Shown piece by piece: positions 27,149 through 35,542 of a stretch of DNA of 46,152 nucleotides (position 1 is its first letter; each line of letters begins with the position of its first letter). The translations under genes were made by a program, and so were the position numbers. This DNA comes from Holophaga sp. (GTDB taxonomy: Bacteria > Acidobacteriota > Holophagae > Holophagales > Holophagaceae), in assembly GCA_031292735.1 (NCBI GenBank), contig JARLGP010000073.1, positions 1 through 46,152 of the forward strand, written 5' to 3'. The notes under the pieces were generated by a model. The model did no database searches, had not been told where the DNA came from, and was given only the letters and a program-made list of their open reading frames with translations.

Positions 27149-27376
27149 CTATTCGATTTCCGCCAACTCCACCAGATCGTCGTCTTCTTCCGCGAAGTCG
27201 CCCTCTTCCAGGAGAATATGCTTCACTTTCCCGGATTCCGGCGCGCTCACGTAAAAAGGCGTGTGGGTGGCGTCGGTACCCTCCAAAAGCATGAGGGTTT
27301 CATCCTCCTCCACCTCCTGCCCTGGAGCGACCAGAACATCCACAACATACCCCGGCCACTCTGCCCGGATGATCAT
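27149..27376 (-). CDS. stand-alone biotinyl/lipoyl-like domain protein lacking the acceptor lysine
   Basis: A 75-residue acidic protein that aligns over its whole length with biotinyl/lipoyl carrier domains: GYVVDVLVAPGQEVEEDETL, then LLEG, then SAPESGKVKHILLEEGDFAEEDD. The beta-turn that normally displays the modified lysine (AMKM) reads GTDATHTPF, so there is no attachment site. A GGAGGG site sits six bases before the ATG. It is divergent from pnp and downstream-adjacent to the CDF gene. It may be a structural or regulatory relic of a carrier; no partner carboxylase or dehydrogenase is nearby. Confidence 0.75.
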   Translation of the reverse strand: MIIRAEWPGYVVDVLVAPGQEVEEDETLMLLEGTDATHTPFYVSAPESGKVKHILLEEGDFAEEDDDLVELAEIE

Positions 27377-27675
27377 GCCGCCCTCCGTAAGTCTTGGTGG
27401 AAAGTATGGTAAAGCCAGCGAAAACGCAAGGTTGATTCAAACATTTTTTCGTCGCCCCCGACGGTTTATTTTGGGTCTGATTTTCCGTTGCGGATCCCCG
27501 CAGGCTCTATCCAAACTCTTTTTTCCACGTGTTATGATGACAAGGCCGATCCGTCTCGCTCCCATCGGCAGCGACCTCTGCAGGAAGCCCACCTCCCCCC
27601 ATCACGCCGGCGGAGGGTTTCATGGAGGGATCGCCATCCGGGGGCCACATTGGGACCATGGTCCCAGGAGAATGC
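27377..27675. promoter_or_regulatory. pnp upstream region with TATGAT box and leader
   Basis: This 299-base non-coding stretch separates the biotinyl-like gene (-) from pnp (+). TATGAT at 27533-27538 is a good -10 candidate for pnp with a leader of about 130 bases; the -35 is weak. A short hairpin CGTCG-CCCC-CGACG (27450-27463) followed by GTTTATTTT lies upstream. No coding potential is seen and rpsO, the usual upstream partner of pnp, is absent. Confidence 0.4.
27652..27665 (+). promoter_or_regulatory. perfect palindrome adjoining the pnp ribosome site
   Basis: GGGACCATGGTCCC is a 14-base perfect palindrome whose last base is directly followed by the AGGAG ribosome site of pnp. In the mRNA it could pair between transcripts or form a small structure affecting translation. 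PNPase autocontrol through its leader is known in enterobacteria; the link here is inference. Confidence 0.4.
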
Positions 27676-29772
27676 ATGAACACCCTCACCTTCAACCCCA
27701 CCACCGTCAGCATCGATCTCGGCGGCACCCCCATCAGCTTGGAAACGGGGCGCATCGCCAAACAGGCCAACGGATCCGTCATCGTCCGCCAGGGCGGCAC
27801 CATGGTCCTGGTGGCCGTATGCCGGGCCGAGCCCCGGGAGGGCATCGACTTCTTCCCGCTCACCGTGGACTATCGCGAACCCGCCTTCTCCGCCGGCAAG
27901 TTCCCCGGCGGCTGGTTCAAGCGTGAAGGCAAGCAGACCACCAAGGAAACCCTCACCTCCCGCCTCATCGACCGCCCGCTGCGCCCCCTGTTCGAGGAAG
28001 GCTACAACGGCGACACCATGATCACCGTCCAGGTCATCAGCTTCGACGGCGAGCATCAGCCGGACACCCTGGGCATGGTCGGCGCCTCCGCCGCCCTGAT
28101 CATCTCCGAGATCCCCTTCCACAACCCCGTGGGCGGCGTGCGGGTCGGCCGGATCGACGGCAAGTTCGTGGTGAACCCCACCGTCTCCCAGCGCCCCGAA
28201 AGCGATCTGGACCTTCTGGTGGCCGGCACCGACGAGGCCCTGGTGATGGTCGAGTGCGGCGCCCTGGAGTTCCAGGAAGCCGACATGGTCAAGGCCCTGG
28301 AGTTCGGCCATGACGCCATCAAGACCCTGGTCAAGCTGCAGCAGCAGCTGCAGGCCAAGGTCGGCAAGACCAAGCTGGTGCCGGTGAAGCCCCAGCGCAA
28401 CGAAGAGGTCTACAAGCAGGTGGCCAAGTACGCCGAGAAGCTGCTGGCCGCCCTCACCATGAAGGTGAAGATCGAGAGCTACCAGGCCATCGAAGCCCTC
28501 AAGAAGGAGGTGGTGGCCGACCTCACCGCCGAGAAGCCCGAGCTGAAGAAGGAGGTGGTGGACTGCTTCGACCTGCTCAAGGAGACCCTGTTCCGCAACG
28601 CCATCCTCAAGCAGGGCGCCCGGCTGGACGGCCGTAAGTTCGACCAGATCCGCCCCCTGAACATCGAGGTGGGCGTGCTGCCCGCCGCCCACGGCTCCTG
28701 CCTGTTCACCCGGGGCGAGACCCAGGCCCTGGTCACCGCCACCCTGGGCACCGCCGAGAACATCCAGACCATCGAAGGCCTCGAGGACGAGGTCAAGAAG
28801 AGCTTCTACCTGCACTACAACTTCCCCGGCTATTCCGTGGGCGAGTGCAAGCCCAACCGCGGCCCCGGGCGGCGCGAGATCGGCCACGGCATGCTGGCCG
28901 AGCGTTCCATCTTCCAGGTGCTCCCCTCCAAGGAGGAGAACCCCTACACCATGCGCGTGGTCTCCGAAATCACCGAGAGCAACGGTTCGAGCTCCATGGC
29001 CACCATCTGCGGCGGCACCCTGGCACTCATGGATGCCGGCATCCGGCTTGACGCTCCCGTGGCGGGCGTGGCCATGGGCCTGGTGAGCGATGGCGAGAAG
29101 TTCGTGATCCTCACCGACATCGCGGGCCAGGAAGACCATTACGGCGACATGGACTTCAAGGTCGCCGGCACCGCCAAGGGCATCACCGCCCTCCAGATGG
29201 ACATCAAGATCGGCGGCATCACCACCGAGATTCTCACCAAGGCCCTGGACCAGGCCAAGGCGGGCCGCCTCGACCTCCTGGCCTCCATGGGCACCGTGCT
29301 GGCCGCCCCCCGCGGCGAGATCGCCGGCAACGCCCCCCAGATGCACACGATCCAACTCCCCAAGGAGAAGATCCGCGACGTCATCGGCAAGGGTGGCGCC
29401 GTCATCCGCAACATCATCGAGGTGAGCGGCTGCCAGGTGAACATCGACGACGACGGCTCCTGCCAGGTCGCCGGCCCCACCAAGGAAAAGCTGGCCGTGG
29501 CCCTCAAGATGATCGGCGACCTCATCCAGACCGCCGAAGTGGGCCAGACCTACCTGGGCCGCGTGGCCAAGGTGGTGGAGTTCGGCGCCTTCGTGACCAT
29601 CCTGCCGGGCCTTGACGGGCTGCTGCATGTTTCCGAAATGGCCCCCCACCGGGTCAAGAATCCAGCGGACGAGGTGTCCGAGGGCCAGGAGATCATGGTC
29701 AAGTGCATCGCCGTGGATCCCAGCGGGAAGATCAAGCTGAGCAGGAAGGCGCTCATGGCGGCGGAAGCGTAG
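27676..29772 (+). CDS. pnp: polyribonucleotide nucleotidyltransferase (PNPase)
   Basis: A 698-residue phosphorolytic 3'-5' exoribonuclease. It has two RNase PH domains (first with FFPLTVDYREPAFSAGKFPGG and RLIDRPLRPLF, second with LFTRGETQALVTATLG and GPGRREIGHG), a linking helical domain, a KH domain (IRDVIGKGGAVIRNI) and a C-terminal S1 domain (YLGRVAKVVEFGAFVTILPG). The DIAGQEDHYGDMDFKVAGT block holds the catalytic acids. The start at 27676 follows AGGAG; an in-frame ATG at 27622 gives a non-homologous extension. It is a core RNA-decay gene, monocistronic here, followed by a strong terminator. Confidence 0.97.
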   Translation: MNTLTFNPTTVSIDLGGTPISLETGRIAKQANGSVIVRQGGTMVLVAVCRAEPREGIDFFPLTVDYREPAFSAGKFPGGWFKREGKQTTKETLTSRLIDRPLRPLFEEGYNGDTMITVQVISFDGEHQPDTLGMVGASAALIISEIPFHNPVGGVRVGRIDGKFVVNPTVSQRPESDLDLLVAGTDEALVMVECGALEFQEADMVKALEFGHDAIKTLVKLQQQLQAKVGKTKLVPVKPQRNEEVYKQVAKYAEKLLAALTMKVKIESYQAIEALKKEVVADLTAEKPELKKEVVDCFDLLKETLFRNAILKQGARLDGRKFDQIRPLNIEVGVLPAAHGSCLFTRGETQALVTATLGTAENIQTIEGLEDEVKKSFYLHYNFPGYSVGECKPNRGPGRREIGHGMLAERSIFQVLPSKEENPYTMRVVSEITESNGSSSMATICGGTLALMDAGIRLDAPVAGVAMGLVSDGEKFVILTDIAGQEDHYGDMDFKVAGTAKGITALQMDIKIGGITTEILTKALDQAKAGRLDLLASMGTVLAAPRGEIAGNAPQMHTIQLPKEKIRDVIGKGGAVIRNIIEVSGCQVNIDDDGSCQVAGPTKEKLAVALKMIGDLIQTAEVGQTYLGRVAKVVEFGAFVTILPGLDGLLHVSEMAPHRVKNPADEVSEGQEIMVKCIAVDPSGKIKLSRKALMAAEA

Positions 29773-29795
29773 TCCTTGAACCGTGTTGCCTAACT

Positions 29796-29840
29796 CCCGT
29801 TTCGTCCATGAAACTGCAAACGAAACGGGGGCTTCTTATT
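29796..29840 (+). terminator. rho-independent terminator of pnp
   Basis: CCCGTTTCGT (29796-29805) and ACGAAACGGG (29820-29829) form a perfect 10-base stem with a 14-base loop, followed by GGCTTCTTATTT. It lies 24 bases after the pnp stop and marks the edge of the polysaccharide cluster. Confidence 0.8.
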
Positions 29841-29939
29841 TAAGAGGTCCACCTCCGACCTGCCGGGGGTAGGGCAGAACAAGGACCTCATCAGCTTTAC
29901 CCCTTGCCTGGAAATAACACTGGCAAAGAAGATCCTCGG

Positions 29940-29945
29940 TATAAT
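29940..29945 (+). promoter_or_regulatory. candidate -10 box for the first gene of the polysaccharide block
   Basis: A perfect TATAAT lies about 100 bases before the GDP-mannose epimerase-like gene, in the otherwise empty gap 29841-30045. No matching TTGACA-like -35 is found at 16-18 bases, so an activator or alternative sigma factor would be needed. Confidence 0.4.
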
Positions 29946-30045
29946 AACCTGGTACCCAAAGGCAGTGGGAAGCCAAGACAATTCCCTGGTCGTACTCACC
30001 TTAACTTGATGGGGTCTAACCTCTGGATTCATAAGGTCGTTGCTC

Positions 30046-31011
30046 ATGAAAAAAGCTCTGGTTCTCGGCGCAGGTGGATTTATTGGTGGTCATCTGGTGC
30101 GACGACTCAAGGACGAAGGTTACTGGGTGCGGGGCGTGGACCTTAAAGTCCATGAGCATGCCCCCACCGCCGCCGACGAATTCGTGCAGGGCGACCTCAG
30201 GGATCAGTTGGTCGTCAAGAAGGTCCTGGATACCACGTTCGACGAGATCTACCAGCTTGCCGCCGACATGGGCGGGGCCGGCTACATCTTCACCGGTGAC
30301 CATGATGCCGACGTCATGCACAACTCCGCGACAATTAACCTGAACGTCTGCCATCAGGCCCAGAAAACTGGGGTGGGCAAAATCTTCTATTCGTCCAGCG
30401 CCTGCATCTATCCCGCCTTCAATCAGGAGGATCCCGAGAATCCAAACTGCAGCGAAGATTCAGCTTATCCTGCGGCTCCAGACAGCGAGTACGGCTGGGA
30501 AAAGCTCTTTAGCGAGCGCCTTTACGGATCCTTCCACCGGAATTACGGTATGGAGGTCCGAGTGGCCCGCTTTCACAACATCTTCGGCCCCCTCGGCACC
30601 TGGGATGGGGGCAGAGAAAAGGCCCCCGCTGCTATGTGTCGAAAGGTCGCGGTCGCTCCGAACGGCGGCGAAATCGAGATCTGGGGCGACGGCAAGCAGA
30701 CCCGCTCCTTCCTCTACATTGACGAATGCCTGGAAGGCATACGTCGGCTCGTTGCCTCGGACTTCATGGGCCCCGTTAACATCGGCAGTGACGAGATGAT
30801 CACCATCAATGGTCTGGCGGAAATGGCAATGACCATCGCCGGGAAAAAGCTGTCAATCCGCCACATCCCAGGCCCCCTCGGCGTTCGTGGGCGGAATTCC
30901 GACAACCGCATGATCGCCGAGAAGCTCGGGTGGCAACCTAGCAGTCCCCTCATGGAAGGCATGAAAAGGACATTCTCCTGGATCGACCAGCAGGTCCGGG
31001 CGAAAAATTAG
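30046..31011 (+). CDS. GDP-mannose 3,5-epimerase-like extended SDR
   Basis: A 321-residue NAD-dependent epimerase. The NAD motif is GAGGFIGG (8-15). It carries the blocks typical of plant GDP-mannose 3,5-epimerase: ADMGGAGYIF, SSSACIYPAF with Cys120, YGWEK (Y149-K153), FHNIFGPLGTWDGGREKAPA with Lys192, GDGKQTRSFLYIDECLEG, and IPGPLGVRGRNSDN. In the plant enzyme the Cys and Lys are the epimerisation acid/base pair and both are conserved. It would turn GDP-D-mannose into GDP-L-galactose or GDP-L-gulose. ATG at 30046 chosen over an upstream TTG. It is the first gene of the plus block and is followed by a strong hairpin. Confidence 0.85.
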   Translation: MKKALVLGAGGFIGGHLVRRLKDEGYWVRGVDLKVHEHAPTAADEFVQGDLRDQLVVKKVLDTTFDEIYQLAADMGGAGYIFTGDHDADVMHNSATINLNVCHQAQKTGVGKIFYSSSACIYPAFNQEDPENPNCSEDSAYPAAPDSEYGWEKLFSERLYGSFHRNYGMEVRVARFHNIFGPLGTWDGGREKAPAAMCRKVAVAPNGGEIEIWGDGKQTRSFLYIDECLEGIRRLVASDFMGPVNIGSDEMITINGLAEMAMTIAGKKLSIRHIPGPLGVRGRNSDNRMIAEKLGWQPSSPLMEGMKRTFSWIDQQVRAKN

Positions 31012-31027
31012 GTTCTAGCAATCTGGT

Positions 31028-31062
31028 TCAGGCCTGGAACTTGTTCCAGGCCTGATTCGTTT
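31028..31062 (+). terminator. perfect 12-bp hairpin between gme-like gene and GT4
   Basis: TCAGGCCTGGAA (31028-31039) and TTCCAGGCCTGA (31044-31055) form a perfect stem with the four-base loop CTTG, followed by TTCGTTT. It is terminator-like but lies between two genes of the same strand, only 26 bases before the next start, so it may attenuate or stabilise transcripts rather than end them. Confidence 0.65.
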
Positions 31063-31081
31063 CACGCTTTAAGGATTGGTA

Positions 31082-32329
31082 ATGCCGACAGAGGTAATTC
31101 CTAAATCCAAACTGTTGGTGCTATGCCAGCTGTTCTACCCGGAAATGGTCTCCACCGGACAGACACTGACCGAGCTCTGCTGTGAACTTTCGGACCGAGC
31201 TTGGGACATTGAAGTCGTATGCGCATCGCCAACGGTACAAAAGGCAAAAGAACCCGTCCCGTCACTGCTACGCCACCACGACATCACGATCCGCCGGGTC
31301 TGGGCGACCCGTTTCCCAAAATTGAACATCCTGGGCCGGATCATCAACCAGGCCACTTTTACGCTCTCTACCCTGCTTTACCTGCTGTTCAGATCCGGCA
31401 ACCGGAAAATCCTGGTTCTCACCAACCCGCCCTTCCTGCCCTTCGCATGTGTCGTCGCAAAATGCTTCCGGCCCAAGCTCAAGTTCGCCCTACTCGTATT
31501 CGATGTTTATCCCGACACCGCGATCCACCTCCAGCTGTTCTCCAAGACCAGCCTCCCAGCTCGCCTGTGGGACTGGCTCAACGAGAGATCCTTCAGCCTG
31601 GCCTCGAAAATAATAGTCATTGGCCGGTGCATGAAGGAGGTCATCCTCGGAAAGGGGCAGAGGGGCGGGTTGGATCTGAGGCCCAAAATGGAGATGGTCC
31701 ATATCTGGTCCGACGACCAAGCAATTGCCAATACCGAACTGGTCTACCCTGATGTTTTCGCTAAACACGGACTCCAGGGCAAATTCATCATTCTGTATTC
31801 AGGGAACATGGGCCGCTTCCACGACGTAGATACGATCCTGGAGGCCGCCTTGGCACTTAGGTCTCATCCACGGATCCGTTTCGCCTTCGTCGGGGAAGGC
31901 GCCAAGAAGCAGGATGTGATCGCCTATATTGACCGCCATGCCCTGCCCAACTGCATCGTCGACACCTATGTACCCAAGGAGGAACTGGGAAGCCTGCTCC
32001 GGTGCGCCAACGCTGGGCTCGCAACCCTTCTTCCGGGACAAGAGGGCCTTTCCGTTCCCTCCAAGACATTAGGTTTGATGGCTGCGGGCCTTCCGGTCCT
32101 CGCCATCATGGACCCCAAGGCGGAAATCGCCCTTCTTGTAAAGGAAGCTCAATTCGGTAGGGTTATTGCCTCAGGAGACGTCAAGGCCCTGGTGCAGACC
32201 TTGCTTGAATTCGAAGCCTCACCCAACCTATGCAAAGAGCTAGGCGAAAGAGGACTTGAGCTGGTTAGGCAAACCCTCTCATTAACCAAGGCCGCCGATC
32301 GCTATTCGGAAATCCTCAAGGCAATGTAA
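31082..32329 (+). CDS. glycosyltransferase family 4 (WbuB/WcaI-like)
   Basis: A 415-residue GT4. The opening CQLFYPEMVSTGQTLTELC matches the WbuB/WcaI subfamily, as do TNPPFLPF and VFDVYPDTAI in the N-domain. The C-domain has ILYSGNMGRFHDVDTILEAA and EGLSVPSKTLGLMAAGLP. In this subfamily the second Glu of the E-x7-E motif is normally replaced, as here. Members transfer L-FucNAc, fucose or similar 6-deoxy sugars onto lipid-linked GlcNAc or related acceptors, which would fit the UDP-L-6-deoxy-HexNAc cassette on the opposite strand. AAGGA lies six bases before the ATG. Donor specificity is inference. Confidence 0.88.
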   Translation: MPTEVIPKSKLLVLCQLFYPEMVSTGQTLTELCCELSDRAWDIEVVCASPTVQKAKEPVPSLLRHHDITIRRVWATRFPKLNILGRIINQATFTLSTLLYLLFRSGNRKILVLTNPPFLPFACVVAKCFRPKLKFALLVFDVYPDTAIHLQLFSKTSLPARLWDWLNERSFSLASKIIVIGRCMKEVILGKGQRGGLDLRPKMEMVHIWSDDQAIANTELVYPDVFAKHGLQGKFIILYSGNMGRFHDVDTILEAALALRSHPRIRFAFVGEGAKKQDVIAYIDRHALPNCIVDTYVPKEELGSLLRCANAGLATLLPGQEGLSVPSKTLGLMAAGLPVLAIMDPKAEIALLVKEAQFGRVIASGDVKALVQTLLEFEASPNLCKELGERGLELVRQTLSLTKAADRYSEILKAM

Positions 32330-32378
32330 GGCAACACTGATCATCGGGCCGGGGCCGTACCCCGCGGAGTTCAAGGCC

Positions 32379-33260
32379 ATGAAAGTTCTCGTAGTTGGGG
32401 CATCTGGGTTCATCGGCAGGGCGCTTGTAGATCGGCTTCTTGAAGCCGGGCATGAAGTCGAGGCTTGGAGCCGGATCGCCCCCCCTCCGCGCACAGGTCT
32501 GGTCTCACGAAGCATCGACCTGCTTTCCACCGCTGACCTTCCGCATCCCGGGAAACAGCCTTGGGATGCCGCGTTTCATCTGGCCGCCCACACGGTACCC
32601 GGCCTGGACTGGAACCAACAGCGAATCCTGGACAATCTGGTCCTCACTGCGAGGGTATTCGATCACCTCGCTGCCACGGCCCAAGGCTGCCGGGCGGTCT
32701 TTGCCTCCACCGGCCTCGTTTACGCACCTTCAGAAAAGCACCTTGACGAAAACTCGCCCCTGGCTGGCCTTCAGCCTTACAGCATTTCCAAACTGCTGGG
32801 CGAAACCTGGGTCCTTGGCCGCCGGAATGACCTCAAGGTCTATATCGTCCGCCCCTTCAACCTGATTGGGCCCGGGATGACCAAGAGCCTGCTCATTCCA
32901 GATCTAATGGAGCGCATCCAGGCGGGGGCGCTGCCGATTGAAATGAAAGGCCGGGATGATGTTCGGGATTTCCTGGACCGCAGGGACGCCATCGACGCCT
33001 TCATGCACTTGCTGACCACTGACGCGCCCAGCGGAAGGATCTGGAACCTATGCTCTGGCATCCCCACGTGCGTCTCCAGCCTGGTTAAGGGCATCTTAAG
33101 AGCCAAGGGAATGCCAACGGCTGTAAGCTTCAGGAACCCCGCCAAGGAAATGATCGTCGGTAATCCGGCTAGGCTCATGGCGGACACAGGCTGGAAACCT
33201 CGGCGAACGCTGGATGACATTGTCAGTGGTATCATTGCAGGGACCTGCGGTAATGGCTGA
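32379..33260 (+). CDS. NAD(P)-dependent sugar-nucleotide reductase/epimerase (Rmd-like SDR)
   Basis: A 293-residue extended SDR with GASGFIG (8-14), a catalytic ASTGLVY Ser/Thr region, Y-x3-K in PYSISKLLGE, RPFNLIGPGM and VRDFLDRRDAIDAFMHLL. The VRDFxDRRD and WNLCSGIP blocks resemble GDP-4-keto-6-deoxy-D-mannose reductases (Rmd) and related enzymes. Located directly upstream of gmd it would reduce the Gmd product to GDP-D-rhamnose, or to GDP-6-deoxy-talose if the stereochemistry differs. The ATG has only a weak AAGG. The enzyme class is clear; the product is inferred from context. Confidence 0.82.
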   Translation: MKVLVVGASGFIGRALVDRLLEAGHEVEAWSRIAPPPRTGLVSRSIDLLSTADLPHPGKQPWDAAFHLAAHTVPGLDWNQQRILDNLVLTARVFDHLAATAQGCRAVFASTGLVYAPSEKHLDENSPLAGLQPYSISKLLGETWVLGRRNDLKVYIVRPFNLIGPGMTKSLLIPDLMERIQAGALPIEMKGRDDVRDFLDRRDAIDAFMHLLTTDAPSGRIWNLCSGIPTCVSSLVKGILRAKGMPTAVSFRNPAKEMIVGNPARLMADTGWKPRRTLDDIVSGIIAGTCGNG

Positions 33261-33325
33261 TTCCCATGTTTCCTTTTTCATTTTAACCAACGGGAATCCT
33301 CCCTCTGATGCAATCTGGAGTTGTA

Positions 33326-34369
33326 ATGAGTAAGACGGCTTTAATTACTGGAGTAACAGGGCAGGATGGCAGCTATTTAGCCGAATTTCTGCTGTCCAAA
33401 GGATATGAGGTCCACGGAATCGTTCGCAGGTCAAGCCTTTTCAATACGGATCGTATCGATCACCTGCATGTTGGCGAGACCCCTAATCCCAATTTTTTCC
33501 TTCACTACGGCGACCTTTCCGACGCTGGTGCTCTTCGCAACGTCCTCGACGAAGTCCAGCCGGACGAAGTCTACAACCTCGGCGCCCAAAGTCATGTGCG
33601 CGTTAGTTTCGACCAGCCTGAATACACGGTGGACGTTGTGGGCGTGGGGGTCATCCGACTCCTGGAAGCAATTCGGAGCTACCTCAAGCACGGGGCCAAG
33701 GAGATCCGGTTCTATCAGGCCGGAAGTTCCGAAATGTTTGGTGCCGCCAAGCCCCCTCAGTACGAGGGGACTCCCTTCCAGCCCCGAAGCCCTTACGCCT
33801 GCGCAAAAGTCTATGCCCATTACCAGGTGATTAACCACCGGGACAGCTATGGCCTCTTCGCCACCAACGGGATCCTTTTTAACCATGAAAGCCCTCGCCG
33901 GGGTGAGACCTTTGTGACCAGGAAGATCACACGGGCCGCAACACGGATCAAGCTTGGCCTCCAAGAGAAACTCCACCTTGGCAACCTTGATGCCAAGCGC
34001 GACTGGGGCTTTGCCGGCGATTATGTCGAGGCCATGTGGTTGATGCTACAACAGGAGGCACCAGGAGACTACGTGGTTGCCACGGGGGAGAGCCTCAGCA
34101 TTCGCGACTTCCTGGACCTGGCCTTCCAGCGTCTGGATCTGGACTGGAATGATTTTGTGGTCATCGAGCCCCGCTATTTCAGGCCTGCTGAAGTGGATCA
34201 CCTCCAAGGCGACTCATCCAAGTCCAGGAGGATCCTGGGGTGGGAACCTCGAACGGACATCAGAGAACTGATTGCCATGATGGTCGACTCGGACATGAAA
34301 CTGGCCATGCGGGAAAAATTTCTGGTCGCTGCGGGGCACTCCGAGGTGCAACGGAGCGGCTACCGATGA
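33326..34369 (+). CDS. gmd: GDP-mannose 4,6-dehydratase
   Basis: A 347-residue extended [23 protein letters not shown] at the N-terminus, [26 protein letters not shown], the catalytic QAGSSEMFG and [10 protein letters not shown] (Y-x3-K), and [17 protein letters not shown]. These are diagnostic for Gmd, which converts GDP-D-mannose to GDP-4-keto-6-deoxy-D-mannose. GGAG six bases before the ATG at 33326 decides the start over the ATG at 33308. Together with the Rmd-like gene it should provide GDP-D-rhamnose or a related 6-deoxyhexose. Confidence 0.95.
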   Translation: MSKTALITGVTGQDGSYLAEFLLSKGYEVHGIVRRSSLFNTDRIDHLHVGETPNPNFFLHYGDLSDAGALRNVLDEVQPDEVYNLGAQSHVRVSFDQPEYTVDVVGVGVIRLLEAIRSYLKHGAKEIRFYQAGSSEMFGAAKPPQYEGTPFQPRSPYACAKVYAHYQVINHRDSYGLFATNGILFNHESPRRGETFVTRKITRAATRIKLGLQEKLHLGNLDAKRDWGFAGDYVEAMWLMLQQEAPGDYVVATGESLSIRDFLDLAFQRLDLDWNDFVVIEPRYFRPAEVDHLQGDSSKSRRILGWEPRTDIRELIAMMVDSDMKLAMREKFLVAAGHSEVQRSGYR

Positions 34370-34385
34370 CTGGACCGGGGTAAGC

Positions 34386-35510
34386 ATGAAAATCGGTTTA
34401 AATCTGCTTTACATGCTGCCAGGCCAGGTTGGTGGCTCGGAAACGTATGCGACAGAGCTCATTAACGGATATGAAAAAAATGCACCAGAAGTGGACTTTG
34501 TAGTTTTTGTCAACTTGGAGGCCTCACATTTCCCGCTGCCGTCCAACTCGAGGTTTACCAGGGTCGTATGCAACGTGAGGGCTACAAACCGCATCAAACG
34601 CTATTTTTACGAACAATTTGTGCTTCCCTTTCTTGCCCTTCGTTACCATCTGGACGTTCTACATTCTCTTGGTTATGTGGGTCCCATCCTGCATTTCCAA
34701 AGGCATCTACTTTCCATCTTGGATGCCAATTTCATCCGATTGAGCTGGAGCATGAGCCCCCTCAAACGATGGGTCTATGCCCGTGTGGCCCGCCTTTGCG
34801 CCCGGACCTGCACGCACATAACTACGATTTCCAACTTCTCCAAAGAGGAACTCATTGAATGCCTCCCCGTCACTGGTGAGAAGATTACAGTTGTTCACCT
34901 GGGCGCACCATCGGTTACATTCAGCATAAAGCCCGAGGCGGTCACGTCGGGAGCTGCCAGACCCTACCTCCTCGTGCTGGGTGGGGGCAGCCCCCATAAG
35001 AATATTCGCGCCTTTGTCCAAGCTTTTACCCAAGCCAGTGCCCGTATTCCCCATGGCTTGGTTATCGCGGGCCGCCTCACTGAGCCACTAGATGACCTGC
35101 CCGATGCTTTGGCCCTGGTACGGGGGGGTAGGATCACCATCACGGGTTTCCTGTCTGCCAACGATCTGGATGCTGCCTATCGTGGAGCTGACGTGTTCGT
35201 GTTCCCCACCCTCTACGAAGGCTTTGGCCTGCCGGTGCTGGAGGCCCAAATTCGTGGCATTCCTGTGCTCTGCTCGAACGTGGCCTCTCTTCCGGAAATC
35301 GGTGGCGACAGCGTGGCCTATTTCGACCCCCGATCCATTTCAAACATGGCCAAGACCCTAGAGGAACTGTTGGCGGAGCCAACCAAAGTAACGGAACTTC
35401 GCGAGCGGGGATACAAAAACGTCTTACGATATTCCTGGGAAAACACCTGTCAGAAAACGCTAGCATTGTGTGGGTACCGGGGCACCTTCGGACCGACAGG
35501 GAAGCCTTAA
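34386..35510 (+). CDS. glycosyltransferase family 4
   Basis: A 374-residue GT4 starting MKIGLNLLYMLPGQVGGSETYA (the GGSE variant of the acceptor loop), with LSWSMSPLKRWVYARV in the N-domain. The C-domain contains LVLGGGSPHKNIRAFVQAF and LYEGFGLPVLEAQIRGIPV, the donor-binding E-x7-E. The VVHLGAPSVT and PHKN features recall mannosyl/rhamnosyltransferases that use GDP-sugars, which fits its place 16 bases after gmd. A GGGG-type ribosome site precedes the ATG. Confidence 0.88.
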   Translation: MKIGLNLLYMLPGQVGGSETYATELINGYEKNAPEVDFVVFVNLEASHFPLPSNSRFTRVVCNVRATNRIKRYFYEQFVLPFLALRYHLDVLHSLGYVGPILHFQRHLLSILDANFIRLSWSMSPLKRWVYARVARLCARTCTHITTISNFSKEELIECLPVTGEKITVVHLGAPSVTFSIKPEAVTSGAARPYLLVLGGGSPHKNIRAFVQAFTQASARIPHGLVIAGRLTEPLDDLPDALALVRGGRITITGFLSANDLDAAYRGADVFVFPTLYEGFGLPVLEAQIRGIPVLCSNVASLPEIGGDSVAYFDPRSISNMAKTLEELLAEPTKVTELRERGYKNVLRYSWENTCQKTLALCGYRGTFGPTGKP

Positions 35511-35542
35511 CCTCCACTTAGCAATCACTGGAATCTTTTTGA

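Noticed and set aside
29904..29945. TTGCCT with TATAAT as a full sigma70 promoter for the gme-like gene
   Set aside because: The spacing is 30 bases, far from 16-18, so only the -10 box is listed.
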